From: Rhodoferax ferrireducens
GTDB lineage: Bacteria > Pseudomonadota > Gammaproteobacteria > Burkholderiales > Burkholderiaceae_C
Reading direction: 5' to 3'
Assembly (NCBI GenBank): GCA_002083775.1
Contig: MTEI01000008.1
Coordinates: 62,001-126,000 of the forward strand
DNA: 64,000 nucleotides
Shown: piece after piece, positions 1-8,899 of the stretch
Layout of the letters: each line of letters opens with the position of its first letter
Position numbering within the stretch: position 1 is the first letter of the stretch
Translations under genes and position numbers: made by a program
The notes under the pieces: model-generated
Seen by the model: only the letters and a program-made list of their open reading frames with translations
Told to the model about the DNA's origin: nothing
Database searches by the model: none

Positions 1-1089
1 AAAACCGCAAGGACAAGGGTTCATGGCCCCGATCAATTGGAACCGCGCCGGAAATTCACTGCGCCGCGCCGCACGGGAGATGGTGATGGTGCCGGTCTCC
101 AGCGGCTCGCGCAGGGCTTCCAGTGCGGCACGGGGGAACTCCGGGAACTCGTCAAGAAACAACACACCATGGTGCGCCAGCGAAATTTCGCCGGGCCTTG
201 GCGGCGAACCACCGCCCACCAGCGCCACCGCGCTGGCGGTGTGGTGCGGGTGGCAGGTGGGGCGGCGTGCCCATGACTCCAGCGAAAAACGACCACCCAG
301 GCTGGCCACGGCAGCGCTTTGCAGCGCTTCGTCGGTGGTCATGGGTGGCAGCAGACCCACAAAACGCTGCGCCAGCATGGATTTGCCCGAGCCGGGTGGC
401 CCCATCAACAGCACGCTGTGACCGCCGGCCGCTGCAATTTCCAGCGCACGTTTGGCCCCCAGCTGGCCTTTGACATCGGCCAGATCAGGGTAGCTGGCAG
501 CCTTAAAAAGTGGGTCAAAATCGACCCTAGCCCAACCCTCACAATGGCTGGCAGCTATAGTTTCAGAAGTGGCTGGCAAAAACTGCTGCACCACATCCAG
601 CAGATGCCGGGCGCGGTACACCTGCGCGCCAGGTACCAGAGCGGCTTCTTCGGCACTGCCCGGTGGCAGCACCAGCCGCGTCACCACCCCGCTGCCATGC
701 AGCGCCAGGCTCATGGCAAGCGCCCCCCGCACCGGGCGCAGTTCGCCAGACAACGACAACTCACCGGCAAACTCCCAGCCGTTCAGAGCAGCGGCGTCGA
801 TCTGCCCGCTGGCGGCCAGAATACCCAAGGCAATCGGTAAATCAAAGCGACCTGAATCCTTGGGCAAATCGGCGGGCGCCAGATTGACGACGATCTTTTT
901 GTTGTTCGGAAACTCCAGCCCCGAGTTCTGGATGGCGGAGCGCACCCGCTCACGCGCTTCTTTCACCTCCACATCGGCCAGCCCGACCAGCGTGAAGCTG
1001 GGCAAGCCGTTGGCCAGATGCACCTCGACGGTAACAGCCGCCGCCTCCAGGCCCAAAAGGGCTCGACTTTGCACCAAGGACAAACTCAT
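1..1089 (-). CDS. YifB/ComM family Mg-chelatase-like AAA+ ATPase (5' part only; runs off the left edge)
   Basis: The gene reads leftwards from ATG at 1089 ([17 protein letters not shown]) and is still open at base 1. The N-terminal ~150 residues are the ChlI/Lon-protease-like domain of the family ([29 protein letters not shown]). The AAA+ module follows, with Walker A GPPGSGKS near residue 230 and Walker [11 protein letters not shown]. The last visible residues, MNPCPCG, are a family signature. ComM of Haemophilus is a branch-migration helicase acting in natural transformation; that role here is inferred from family. The linker between the two domains (about 500-565) appears to be built from a copy of the dispersed palindromic repeat, read in frame. 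The 3' end lies outside the window. Confidence 0.93.
   Translation of the reverse strand, partial: MSLSLVQSRALLGLEAAAVTVEVHLANGLPSFTLVGLADVEVKEARERVRSAIQNSGLEFPNNKKIVVNLAPADLPKDSGRFDLPIALGILAASGQIDAAALNGWEFAGELSLSGELRPVRGALAMSLALHGSGVVTRLVLPPGSAEEAALVPGAQVYRARHLLDVVQQFLPATSETIAASHCEGWARVDFDPLFKAASYPDLADVKGQLGAKRALEIAAAGGHSVLLMGPPGSGKSMLAQRFVGLLPPMTTDEALQSAAVASLGGRFSLESWARRPTCHPHHTASAVALVGGGSPPRPGEISLAHHGVLFLDEFPEFPRAALEALREPLETGTITISRAARRSEFPARFQLIGAMNPCPCGF
500..565 (-). repeat. dispersed palindromic repeat, in-frame copy inside yifB
   Basis: On the minus strand this reads TATAGCTGCCAGCC, then GGGCTAG about 12 bases later, then CGATTTTGA. The first 14 bases are identical to the intergenic copy at 29961, and the right arm matches apart from a one-base gap and a few changes. 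It encodes the stretch [17 protein letters not shown] in the YifB interdomain linker without breaking the frame. Its orientation is the same as the gene's. Confidence 0.6.
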
Positions 1090-1105
1090 CGCGATTCCTA
1101 GCTAA

Positions 1106-1681
<576 letters not shown>

Positions 1682-1712
1682 CTCACCGCCCACCTCCTAC
1701 GAGATCACACAC

Positions 1713-3284
1713 ATGAAAAAACTACTTGCATCCCTGGCGTTGGGAATGAGTCTATGGCTGGGTGGCACGGCAGCCATGGCCCAGGCCCCAGCAGCCTCTG
1801 AAGCCGCACCTGCAGCCGTGGCCACCACCGAAGCCACCCCTGCAGCGCCTGACGCAACCGCTGCTGCGGTTGAAGCACCGGCCGCCGCCATGGCTCCCGC
1901 AGCACCCGCTGCTGCCGAACCTGCCGCCGCTGAGGCCGCACCGGCCCCCGTTCCCAACAAGGGCGACACCGCCTGGATGATGACCTCCACCCTGCTGGTG
2001 ATCCTGATGACCGTGCCCGGCCTGGCGCTGTTTTATGGCGGCCTGGTCCGCTCCAAAAACATGTTGTCAGTGCTGATGCAGGTGATGGTGACCTTCTCGC
2101 TGATCGTGGTGCTGTGGTTCATCTACGGCTACAGCCTGGCGTTTACCGAAGGCAACGCGTTTATTGGTGGGTTTGACCGGCTTTTCATGGCCGGCGTCTG
2201 GGACAACGCGGCGGGCAGTTTTGCCAATGCTGCCACGTTCAGCAAGGGTGTGGTCATTCCTGAGATCGTGTTTGCGGCTTTCCAGGCCACTTTTGCCGGT
2301 ATCACCGGGACGCTGATCGTCGGTGCTTTTGCCGAACGCATGAAGTTCTCTGCCGTGCTGGCTTTCATGGTGCTGTGGTTCACCTTCAGCTACGCGCCGA
2401 TTGCCCACATGGTGTGGTTCTGGATGGGCCCTGACGCCTACAGCTCTGCCGCCGTGTCTGAAGAAATGCTTGGCAAGGCCGGTATGCTCTGGCAGTGGGG
2501 TGCGCTGGACTTTGCTGGCGGTACCGTGGTGCACATCAACGCCGCTGTGGCGGGTCTGATCGGCGCCTACATGGTTGGCAAGCGTATCGGTTACGGCAAG
2601 GAATCCATGGCGCCGCACAGCCTGACATTGACCATGGTCGGCGCTTCCCTGCTGTGGGTGGGCTGGTTTGGTTTCAACGCCGGTTCCGCCCTGGAAGCCA
2701 ACGGCTTTGCGGCCCTGGCCTTCATCAACACCTTTGGTGCAACGGCAGCGGCCATCCTGGCCTGGTCGATCGGTGAAACGCTGATGAAGGGCAAGGCGTC
2801 CATGCTGGGTGCTGCTTCGGGTTGCGTGGCTGGTCTGGTGGCCATCACACCGGCTGCCGGTAACGTCGGTATCGGCGGTGCACTGGTGATCGGTTTCCTG
2901 TCTGGCTTTGCTGGTCTGTGGGGCGTTAATGGCCTGAAGAAACTGCTGGGCGCTGACGACTCGCTGGACGTGTTCGGCGTACACGGTGTCTGCGGCATCC
3001 TGGGTGCCATCCTGACTGGCGTGTTCAACAGCCCAGCCCTGGGCGGCCCCGGCTACGTGGCTGACTGGGTGACGGCCACCATGGTGACATCGGCTGACTA
3101 CTCCATCGCCGCCCAAGTCTGGGTGCAAACCAAAGCGGTGCTGACCACCGTGATCTGGTCTGGCGTGGTGTCGTTCGTGGCCTACAAGATTGTCGACATG
3201 ACGATTGGTCTGCGTGTGTCGGAAGAGTCCGAACGCGAAGGTCTGGACATCACCTCCCACGGCGAAACTGCCTACGGCAGGTAA
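1713..3284 (+). CDS. amtB: Ammonium transporter AmtB
   Basis: A 523-residue Amt/Rh-family ammonium channel. A signal peptide (MKKLLASLALGMSLWLGGTAAMAQA) is followed by an unusual Ala/Pro-rich linker at about residues 25-78 before the first core helix (GDTAWMMTSTLLVILMTVPGLALFYGGLVRSKN). The core shows family motifs such as WFTFSYAPIAHMVW, DFAGGTVVHINA with the pore histidine, and the second histidine in DVFGVHGVCGILGAILTG. It is co-transcribed with glnK and followed by a hairpin terminator. The linker is much longer than in E. coli AmtB, which has only a short signal peptide. Confidence 0.95.
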   Translation: MKKLLASLALGMSLWLGGTAAMAQAPAASEAAPAAVATTEATPAAPDATAAAVEAPAAAMAPAAPAAAEPAAAEAAPAPVPNKGDTAWMMTSTLLVILMTVPGLALFYGGLVRSKNMLSVLMQVMVTFSLIVVLWFIYGYSLAFTEGNAFIGGFDRLFMAGVWDNAAGSFANAATFSKGVVIPEIVFAAFQATFAGITGTLIVGAFAERMKFSAVLAFMVLWFTFSYAPIAHMVWFWMGPDAYSSAAVSEEMLGKAGMLWQWGALDFAGGTVVHINAAVAGLIGAYMVGKRIGYGKESMAPHSLTLTMVGASLLWVGWFGFNAGSALEANGFAALAFINTFGATAAAILAWSIGETLMKGKASMLGAASGCVAGLVAITPAAGNVGIGGALVIGFLSGFAGLWGVNGLKKLLGADDSLDVFGVHGVCGILGAILTGVFNSPALGGPGYVADWVTATMVTSADYSIAAQVWVQTKAVLTTVIWSGVVSFVAYKIVDMTIGLRVSEESEREGLDITSHGETAYGR

Positions 3285-3349
3285 TCAGGCAAGAGACTGC
3301 AGGCCTCTGGCTTGTGGTCTGGTTTGCGTAGGTTGTTCTTGAGAGTTCA

Positions 3350-3385
3350 CCCACCCGGGCTTTGCGGCCCAGGTGGGTTTTTTTA
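3350..3385 (+). terminator. Rho-independent terminator after amtB
   Basis: CCCACC-CGGGC pairs with GCCC-AGGTGGG around a TTTGCG loop and is followed by seven T residues, 66 nt after the amtB stop codon. This closes the glnK-amtB operon. Between here and 3537 I see no gene or clear site. Confidence 0.85.
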
Positions 3386-3537
3386 TGTCTGCGAGAAACA
3401 CTGGGGCAGCAAACCCGTCCATTTGATTACAAGTAAGTATTTCCCTGACATACATCACCCTAAGCACACACACGTATTCCCAAACGGGGCTCGCCTGACT
3501 ACCCTTGGCACTCAAACCAAGATCAAGAGGCAACCCG

Positions 3538-4113
3538 TTGACAAGCACCAGCACAACCCATCAAGAGTGGTTCCAAGCCCCGGTCGTTTCCCGCCAGCAC
3601 CCCATAGCGCCCTACATGCCAAGGGCAAGGCACCCTCTCGGGCTGGCTGACCTGCAATTTGTTTCCTGGATGGAGCTGGCCAACCTGGCGGTCAAGCTGC
3701 CCTGGCAGAAACTGGGCACCCGGGTGGTGGTGCGCCTGCTGGACCTGCAAGGCAATCGCGCCTGGTGGGGCATCACGCTGGATGAGCGCTGGCTGCGCGC
3801 AAGCAATGGTGCTGTCACCGTTTTCGACTCGCTACCTGCGGCTGACCGCTTTTTGCGTCTGCTCAAGGTAGAGCGCTTCACCATTGGCGAGCATTGCCAG
3901 CACGCCCTTTTTGTCGCTGGCGAGGCGCAGGAGGTCTACACCCTGGGGGACCGGTGCAGCACCTGTGACCATGCAAGGTGCAGCGGCGGCGTCCAACAAG
4001 ACATCTTTCAATGCCTGCAACTCACCGAGCGCCGCCTGCTGCTGAACCGCACCACCCGCCAAGACCGCCAACAAGTCCCCTTGCAGAGCGCCCCCGCCCC
4101 CCTGCTGACCTGA
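3538..4113 (+). CDS. Hypothetical protein
   Basis: I do not recognise this protein. The central part looks coding (LGTRVVVRLLDLQGNRAWWGI, FDSLPAADRFLRLLKVERF), with alternating hydrophobic and charged residues. The C-terminal ~60 residues are Arg/Gln-rich, and four cysteines occur around residues 139-149. No ATG precedes the good part. TTG at 3538 is chosen because AAGAGG lies 7 nt upstream; TTG at 3505, or ATG at 3616 or 3670, are alternatives. It sits alone between the amtB terminator and an apparent pcm remnant, so it may be a decaying or lineage-specific gene. Confidence 0.4.
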   Translation: MTSTSTTHQEWFQAPVVSRQHPIAPYMPRARHPLGLADLQFVSWMELANLAVKLPWQKLGTRVVVRLLDLQGNRAWWGITLDERWLRASNGAVTVFDSLPAADRFLRLLKVERFTIGEHCQHALFVAGEAQEVYTLGDRCSTCDHARCSGGVQQDIFQCLQLTERRLLLNRTTRQDRQQVPLQSAPAPLLT

Positions 4114-4133
4114 GCTGCGCGCCAGCGTCTACC

Positions 4134-4262
4134 CGTCAGGCCACGCAGCGGCTGAGCCAGCTCAAGTACCACAACGTGAACGTGCGCACCGGCGACGGCA
4201 ATGCAGCGTGCTCCCGGTGGTGTTCGTGCCACTGCATTCAAGGCGGGCGGTCGAAGTGGATC
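4134..4262 (+). pseudogene. Apparent remnant of protein-L-isoaspartate O-methyltransferase (pcm)
   Basis: Two short plus-strand fragments in different frames resemble PCMT. The first, from 4134, reads RQATQRLSQLKYHNVNVRTGDG, like the family segment AxxRLxxLGxxNVxVxxGDG before the catalytic region. The second, from 4208, reads VLPVVFVPLHS, like the C-terminal VxFVPL motif. The intervening part of the domain and the SAM-binding N-terminus are missing. I read this as a gene reduced by internal deletion; the match is by eye and could be chance for the second fragment. Confidence 0.4.
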
Positions 4263-4330
4263 AGGACTGCGCCGCCCAACGGGTGCCAAGGCACAATGCG
4301 CAGACTGTTTAGACCCCACCCTGCGCCCAC

Positions 4331-5281
4331 ATGACCTCCATCCCCTCTGCCCCCGAGAGCCCCTGGCAAACCGTCACCCTCCACCGCTGCCAGCTCGGCG
4401 AGTCGCCGTTCTGGCACCCACATGAGCAAATGCTGTACTGGGTTGACATCCCTGGCAAACAGGTGCTGCGCGCCAATATCTACATGGGCAGCGTCGAGAC
4501 CTGGGACCTGCCTGCCGAGCCCGGCTGCATTGCCCCAGCCACGGATAGCGGCCTGGTGCTGGCCCTGCGCGACGGCATTTTTCGCTCGGCGGAGTGGGGC
4601 GCCCCGCTGCAGCAGGTGGCCCGGCTCGACATCAACCCGGTTACCACGCGTGCCAACGACGGCAAGTGCGACACCCAGGGGCGCTTCTGGGTGGGTACCG
4701 TCGATGAAACCCGCCAGCTCAAAAACGCCGGCCTGTACTGTGTGGATGCCCGCGCGCCCGGCCCGTCCCGGGTGGACTGCAAGATCAGCCCGACCTTGGG
4801 GCACACCACCGCCAATGCGCTGGCGTTCAGCGCCGACGACCGCACCCTGTACTGGGCCGACTCCCCCAGCCACACCGTCTGGGCCTGGGACTTTGACGCC
4901 ACCACCGGCGACATGACCCACCAACGCCCCTTTATCAGCGTCCCCCCCAAGCCCGCAGGCTGGCAGCCGCTGATGGCGGGCTACGGCGGCCGTCCGGATG
5001 GCGCAGCGGTGGACGTGCAAGGCCATTTCTGGGTGGCCATGTATGAGGGCCAACGGGTTTGCCAGTTCGCCCCCGACGGCAGGCTGCTGGCCAGCATCCC
5101 CACCCCGCTGCTGTGCCCCACCATGGTGTGCCTGGGTGGGGAAGACCTCAAAACCCTGTATGTCACCAGTGCCGGGCTGCACCGCAGCACCGCCGAGCAG
5201 GCCGCCTACCCCTTGTCAGGCTGCGTGTTGTCCATGCGGGTGGAGGTACCCGGGCTGCCAGTGAATTTCTTCCAGGGCTGA
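4331..5281 (+). CDS. SMP-30/gluconolactonase/LRE family protein (sugar lactonase)
   Basis: A 316-residue six-bladed beta-propeller hydrolase. The divalent-metal ligands of the family are recognisable: Glu24 in LGESPFWH, Asn109 in RANDGKCDTQGRFWVGT, Asn162 in ANALAFS and Asp177 in LYWADSPS. Members open sugar lactones such as gluconolactone or arabinonolactone; the substrate cannot be fixed from sequence. It precedes glcE by 124 nt on the same strand, so it may share regulation with glycolate oxidation, but a true operon is uncertain. The start ATG at 4331 gives a full-length family protein. Confidence 0.88.
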   Translation: MTSIPSAPESPWQTVTLHRCQLGESPFWHPHEQMLYWVDIPGKQVLRANIYMGSVETWDLPAEPGCIAPATDSGLVLALRDGIFRSAEWGAPLQQVARLDINPVTTRANDGKCDTQGRFWVGTVDETRQLKNAGLYCVDARAPGPSRVDCKISPTLGHTTANALAFSADDRTLYWADSPSHTVWAWDFDATTGDMTHQRPFISVPPKPAGWQPLMAGYGGRPDGAAVDVQGHFWVAMYEGQRVCQFAPDGRLLASIPTPLLCPTMVCLGGEDLKTLYVTSAGLHRSTAEQAAYPLSGCVLSMRVEVPGLPVNFFQG

Positions 5282-5405
5282 GGTTCAGGGGCCGAGCCCG
5301 CGCCGAAGCGGCTACTTTTTTGAACAACGGGCTTTCAAAAAATTCAATCCGGCGCGCGTGCTCAGGCCGTAACATGGCGGCCCACTGATCCACAACGCAC
5401 CTGCC

Positions 5406-6533
5406 ATGACCGACGCTCTGCACGCCCTGATCGACCCCATTCGCGCCGCCGCTGCGGCCAAAACGCCGCTGCGCATTCGCGGCCACGGCAGCAAAGACTT
5501 TTTTGGCCAGCAGGCCCAAGGTCAGCGGCTCGACACCACGGCGCACAGCGGCATCGTCAGCTACGAACCCACTGAACTGGTGGTCACTGCCCGTGCGGGT
5601 ACCCCGCTGGCCGAGCTGGAAGCGACGCTGGCCGACCAAGGCCAGTGCCTGGCGTTTGAGCCACCCCACTTTGACGGGCGGGGCACGGTGGGCGGCATGG
5701 TGGCAGCCGGTTTGAGCGGCCCGGCGCGCGCCAGTGTGGGCGGTGTGCGTGACTACGTGCTGGGGGTGCAACTCATCAACGGCCGCGCCGAGCACCTGAC
5801 CTTTGGCGGCCAAGTGATGAAAAACGTGGCCGGCTATGACGTGACCCGCCTGGCTGTGGGCAGCATGGGCATTCTGGGGGTGCTTACAGAGGTGTCGCTC
5901 AAAGTGTTGCCGGTCATGCCTGCCGAGGCCACCCTGGTGTTCGAGGTGGACCAGGCCCACGCGCTGGACCAGCTCAACACCTGGGGCGGCCAGCCGCTAC
6001 CGCTCAACGCCAGCTGCTGGGTGCAGGGCGATGGCGCGCCAGGCGAGGCCGGGCTGCTTTACGTGCGCCTGCGCGGCGCGGCTGCGGCAGTGAATGCCGC
6101 CATACCCAAAATGACGCGCGACCTGCCGGGCGTGCGCATGGACGACGCCCAAGCCAAACCCGACTGGGCCGCCTGCCGCGACCAGACCCTGCCATTTTTC
6201 AACGCCGCCGACCATCCCGGTGAGGCCTTGTGGCGCTTGAGCGTGCCGCAAACCGTACCAGCGCTGAACCTGCCCTGGGGGCAACTGGTGGAATGGCATG
6301 GCGGCCTGCGCTGGGTGTGGGCACCCGAATCGGCGTTGTCCAAACTGCGTGACCTGACCCAGGCGGTGGATGGATCAACCACGCTTTTCAGAGCAACCAA
6401 CCCAAGCGACACAAGGGCTACAAGCCGATTTGAACCTCTGGAGAAACCACTGGACCTGATTCACGCGCGTCTCAAAGCCGAATTTGACCCGGCGCACATC
6501 TTCAACCCCGGGCGTCTGGTGCCATCGCTCTAA
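5406..6533 (+). CDS. glcE: Glycolate oxidase FAD-binding subunit GlcE
   Basis: A 375-residue protein with an FAD-binding type-4 (PCMH) fold. It shows RIRGHGSKDFFG near the N-terminus, FDGRGTVGGMVAAGLSGPAR for flavin binding, and VMKNVAGYDVTRLAVGSMGILGVLTEVSLKV, all typical of GlcE. With GlcD and GlcF it oxidises glycolate to glyoxylate at the membrane. The C-terminus ends FDPAHIFNPGRLVPSL as in the family, but the stretch just before it (RATNPSDTRATSRFEP) appears to be a captured palindromic repeat. glcF follows after 12 nt. No glcD is adjacent, so the catalytic subunit must be encoded elsewhere. Confidence 0.93.
   Translation: MTDALHALIDPIRAAAAAKTPLRIRGHGSKDFFGQQAQGQRLDTTAHSGIVSYEPTELVVTARAGTPLAELEATLADQGQCLAFEPPHFDGRGTVGGMVAAGLSGPARASVGGVRDYVLGVQLINGRAEHLTFGGQVMKNVAGYDVTRLAVGSMGILGVLTEVSLKVLPVMPAEATLVFEVDQAHALDQLNTWGGQPLPLNASCWVQGDGAPGEAGLLYVRLRGAAAAVNAAIPKMTRDLPGVRMDDAQAKPDWAACRDQTLPFFNAADHPGEALWRLSVPQTVPALNLPWGQLVEWHGGLRWVWAPESALSKLRDLTQAVDGSTTLFRATNPSDTRATSRFEPLEKPLDLIHARLKAEFDPAHIFNPGRLVPSL
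6383..6432 (+). repeat. dispersed palindromic repeat, in-frame diverged copy inside glcE
   Basis: The sequence aligns without gaps to the intergenic copy at 29961: AAGGGCTA, then a near-identical right arm GCCGATTT, and a left arm AGAGCAACCAACCC that matches about half its positions. It is translated as RATNPSDTRATSRFEP near the GlcE C-terminus. The alignment is by eye. Confidence 0.5.
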
Positions 6534-6545
6534 GCCACTTCTGCC

Positions 6546-7805
6546 ATGCAAACCGAACTCGCCCCCCAATACCGCAACACCCCCGACGGCCAGACCGCCG
6601 AGGCCATTCTGCGCAACTGCGTGCACTGCGGCTTTTGCACCGCCACCTGCCCCACCTACCAGTTGCTGGGTGACGAGCTGGACGGTCCGCGCGGGCGCAT
6701 CTACCTGATGAAACAGGTGCTCGAAGGCGTAACACCCACCCGCAAGACACAGCAGCACCTGGACCGCTGCCTGACCTGCCGCAACTGCGAAACCACTTGC
6801 CCCAGCGGGGTGCAATACGGCCACTTGCTCGATATTGGCCGCAAGCTGGTGGACGAGCAGGTGCCGCGCCCCAGTGGCGAAAAAGCGCTGCGCTGGGCGC
6901 TCAAGGAAGGTCTGCCGTCACCGCTATTTGCCCCGGCCATGGCCCTGGGGCAATTGGTGCGCCCGTTGCTGCCATCAGCACTCCAGAACAAGGTACCCGC
7001 CAAACAAGACGCTGGCGCCTGGCCCAAGCGCCAGCACGCCCGCAAAGTGCTGATGCTGGCGGGCTGCGTGCAACCCGCCATGAGCCCCAATATCAACAGC
7101 GCCACCGCCCGCGTGCTCGACGCAGCGGGTGTAGAGACCGTGATCGCGCCCAAGGCCGGTTGCTGCGGCGCGGTCAAGTTCCACCTCAACGACCACGACG
7201 GCGGCAAAGCCGAGATGCGCGCCAACATCGACGCCTGGTGGCCGTACATCGACAGCGCCGCGGGCCAACCCGGTGTGGAAGGCATCGTGATGAACGCCTC
7301 AGGCTGCGGGTCCACCGTGAAAGACTACGGTCACATCCTGCGCGACGACCCGGCCTACGCCAGCAAAGCCCAACGCATCAGTGAACTCACCCGCGATATC
7401 AGCGAATGGCTGCCAGAACTCAGCGAGAAACTGCGCGCGCAGGTTCAAGTGCGTGCCAGCAAAATCGCTTGGCACCCGCCGTGCTCGCTGCAACACGGGC
7501 AGAAGTTGAAGGGTGGGGTCGACAAATATATGGTTGACCTGGGCTTTGACCTCAAGGTCACCGGTTGCGAAGCGCACCTGTGCTGCGGCTCGGCAGGCAC
7601 TTACAGTGTGCTCAACCCTGAGATCTCTTACCAATTGCGCGACCGCAAGCTCGGCCACCTGAACGAGACCTTTGACGGCGGCAAGCCCGATCAGATCGCC
7701 TCGGCCAACATCGGCTGCATCACCCATCTGCAAAGCGGCACCACCACCCCGGTGCGGCATTGGGTCGAAGTGCTGGATGAGGCGCTTGCCAGTTCACTAC
7801 AGTAA
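6546..7805 (+). CDS. glcF: Glycolate oxidase iron-sulfur subunit GlcF
   Basis: A 419-residue electron-transfer subunit. Two ferredoxin-type 4Fe-4S motifs lie at the N-terminus (CVHCGFCTATCPTY and CLTCRNCETTCPSG). Two CCG domains follow, with GCCGAVKFHLNDHD and CCGSAGTYSVLNPE. It passes electrons from the GlcD/GlcE flavins to the quinone pool. It starts 12 nt after glcE and is clearly co-transcribed. A copy of the palindromic repeat begins directly after the stop codon. Confidence 0.95.
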   Translation: MQTELAPQYRNTPDGQTAEAILRNCVHCGFCTATCPTYQLLGDELDGPRGRIYLMKQVLEGVTPTRKTQQHLDRCLTCRNCETTCPSGVQYGHLLDIGRKLVDEQVPRPSGEKALRWALKEGLPSPLFAPAMALGQLVRPLLPSALQNKVPAKQDAGAWPKRQHARKVLMLAGCVQPAMSPNINSATARVLDAAGVETVIAPKAGCCGAVKFHLNDHDGGKAEMRANIDAWWPYIDSAAGQPGVEGIVMNASGCGSTVKDYGHILRDDPAYASKAQRISELTRDISEWLPELSEKLRAQVQVRASKIAWHPPCSLQHGQKLKGGVDKYMVDLGFDLKVTGCEAHLCCGSAGTYSVLNPEISYQLRDRKLGHLNETFDGGKPDQIASANIGCITHLQSGTTTPVRHWVEVLDEALASSLQ

Positions 7806-7862
7806 ATAGAGCTATCAGCCCTTTACGCATAAGGGCTGTAGGCCAATTTGGCATATAGTTTT
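7806..7862 (+). repeat. dispersed palindromic repeat, copy 1
   Basis: GAGCTATCAGCCCTTTA faces TAAGGGCTGTAGGCCAATTT. It occupies most of the gap between the convergent glcF and PRC-barrel genes and could act as a bidirectional hairpin at their 3' ends. Confidence 0.8.
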
Positions 7863-7903
7863 TAGCCAAACCACCTGCCCGTAAAATGGCGCAGGGGTTG
7901 GCG

Positions 7904-8731
7904 CTACAGCGTCTCTGGTGCATGATGCCGCGCCTGCTCCCAATAGTTGGGGCGCGCGTAATGGTGGTACAGATCGAGCTCCTGCTGGCGGGTGAGCTGG
8001 GTTGACGGATCAAACTTGGGGCTCTGCTGAATGGCTTGCCGGGTCAGGTTGACACTGACTTTGGCGTCGTTCCAGCGAATGTCACTCACCCAATCTGGCG
8101 CCATCAACACCTGATGCCCCAACCACCAGTTGCTGGTGTCGAGAACCAAGTACCGAATCGCCCAGGTGTCTTCCTCCACCAGCATGCCTTGCACGTGGCC
8201 AATGTCGCCGTCACTGGCTTCCAGGTGGTAGCCGATCACGGCCTCGCAGCTGCGCAGGTGCGGGTTGTCGTTGCTTTGCTGGGTGTACGCGGCGCGGGCG
8301 GGCCCACCGGTCACGTCACCGCGCACGTTGGCCAACGCAACGGGGCTCAGGCCGGGCGGTGGGGTCAGCGCCGGGGTGTAGAGGCCGTTGCCCCACAACG
8401 CGTCGCCACCCCAGTAATAGGGGTAGCCATAGTAGTCGGCATATTGCGTCTCGTGTTGGCGCGACACCGGCTTGTTGGTGTCGATGTCGGGGCTGTTTTT
8501 CACCGCCTCACGGCTGATGTGCACCGGCAGCCGCTTGTGCTCCCAGTCGGCGGGTGCCAATGAAAACGGCGAGATCAGCACCTTGCGGCTCATCAGCCAG
8601 GAGCCGGTTTCGACCACCAGGTAGCGGATGGTCCAGCGCTGGTCATCAAAGAAAAAGTCGGTAACGTGGCCAATTTCGCCATCGGTGGCGCCAATGGTGT
8701 AGCCCTTGAGGTCTGACATGCTTCGCAACAT
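7904..8731 (-). CDS. PRC-barrel domain protein (two tandem domains)
   Basis: A 275-residue soluble protein with two PRC-barrel units. The first, at residues 5-55, contains LKGYTIGATDGEIGHVTDFFFDD and TIRYLVVETGSWL. The second, at about 160-215, contains VIGYHLEASDGDIGHV and AIRYLVLDTSNWW. PRC barrels in this arrangement occur in uncharacterised stress-associated bacterial proteins and in photosynthetic reaction centre H subunits; no reaction-centre helix is present here. A Tyr/Gly/Trp-rich segment (YADYYGYPYYWGGDALWG) links the domains. AAGGA lies 7 nt before ATG at 8731; ATG at 8719 is a possible later start. Confidence 0.85.
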   Translation of the reverse strand: MLRSMSDLKGYTIGATDGEIGHVTDFFFDDQRWTIRYLVVETGSWLMSRKVLISPFSLAPADWEHKRLPVHISREAVKNSPDIDTNKPVSRQHETQYADYYGYPYYWGGDALWGNGLYTPALTPPPGLSPVALANVRGDVTGGPARAAYTQQSNDNPHLRSCEAVIGYHLEASDGDIGHVQGMLVEEDTWAIRYLVLDTSNWWLGHQVLMAPDWVSDIRWNDAKVSVNLTRQAIQQSPKFDPSTQLTRQQELDLYHHYARPNYWEQARHHAPETL

Positions 8732-8841
8732 AACGCGTCCTTGATGAGTGGTAATAAGACCCCCACTGTGGACGTTTTGATGACAACACTCTGTGCGATA
8801 GCGCTCAGTTAGGGCTTGTCACGTCAAAAACTCATATTTTA

Positions 8842-8895
8842 TTTAATAGCATTTAGCCCTTATCCATAAAGGGCTAGAAGCATTTTTGGCATCTA
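8842..8895 (+). repeat. dispersed palindromic repeat, copy 2
   Basis: TTTAATAGCATTTAGCCCTTA faces ATAAAGGGCTAGAAGCATTTTTGGCA. It lies between the stop of the glycine-zipper gene at 8900 and the upstream region of the PRC-barrel gene. Confidence 0.8.
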
Positions 8896-8899
8896 AAAC

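Noticed and set aside
2067..3260. Minus-strand ORF of 397 codons
   Set aside because: Antisense to amtB; composition typical of GC-rich shadow frames.
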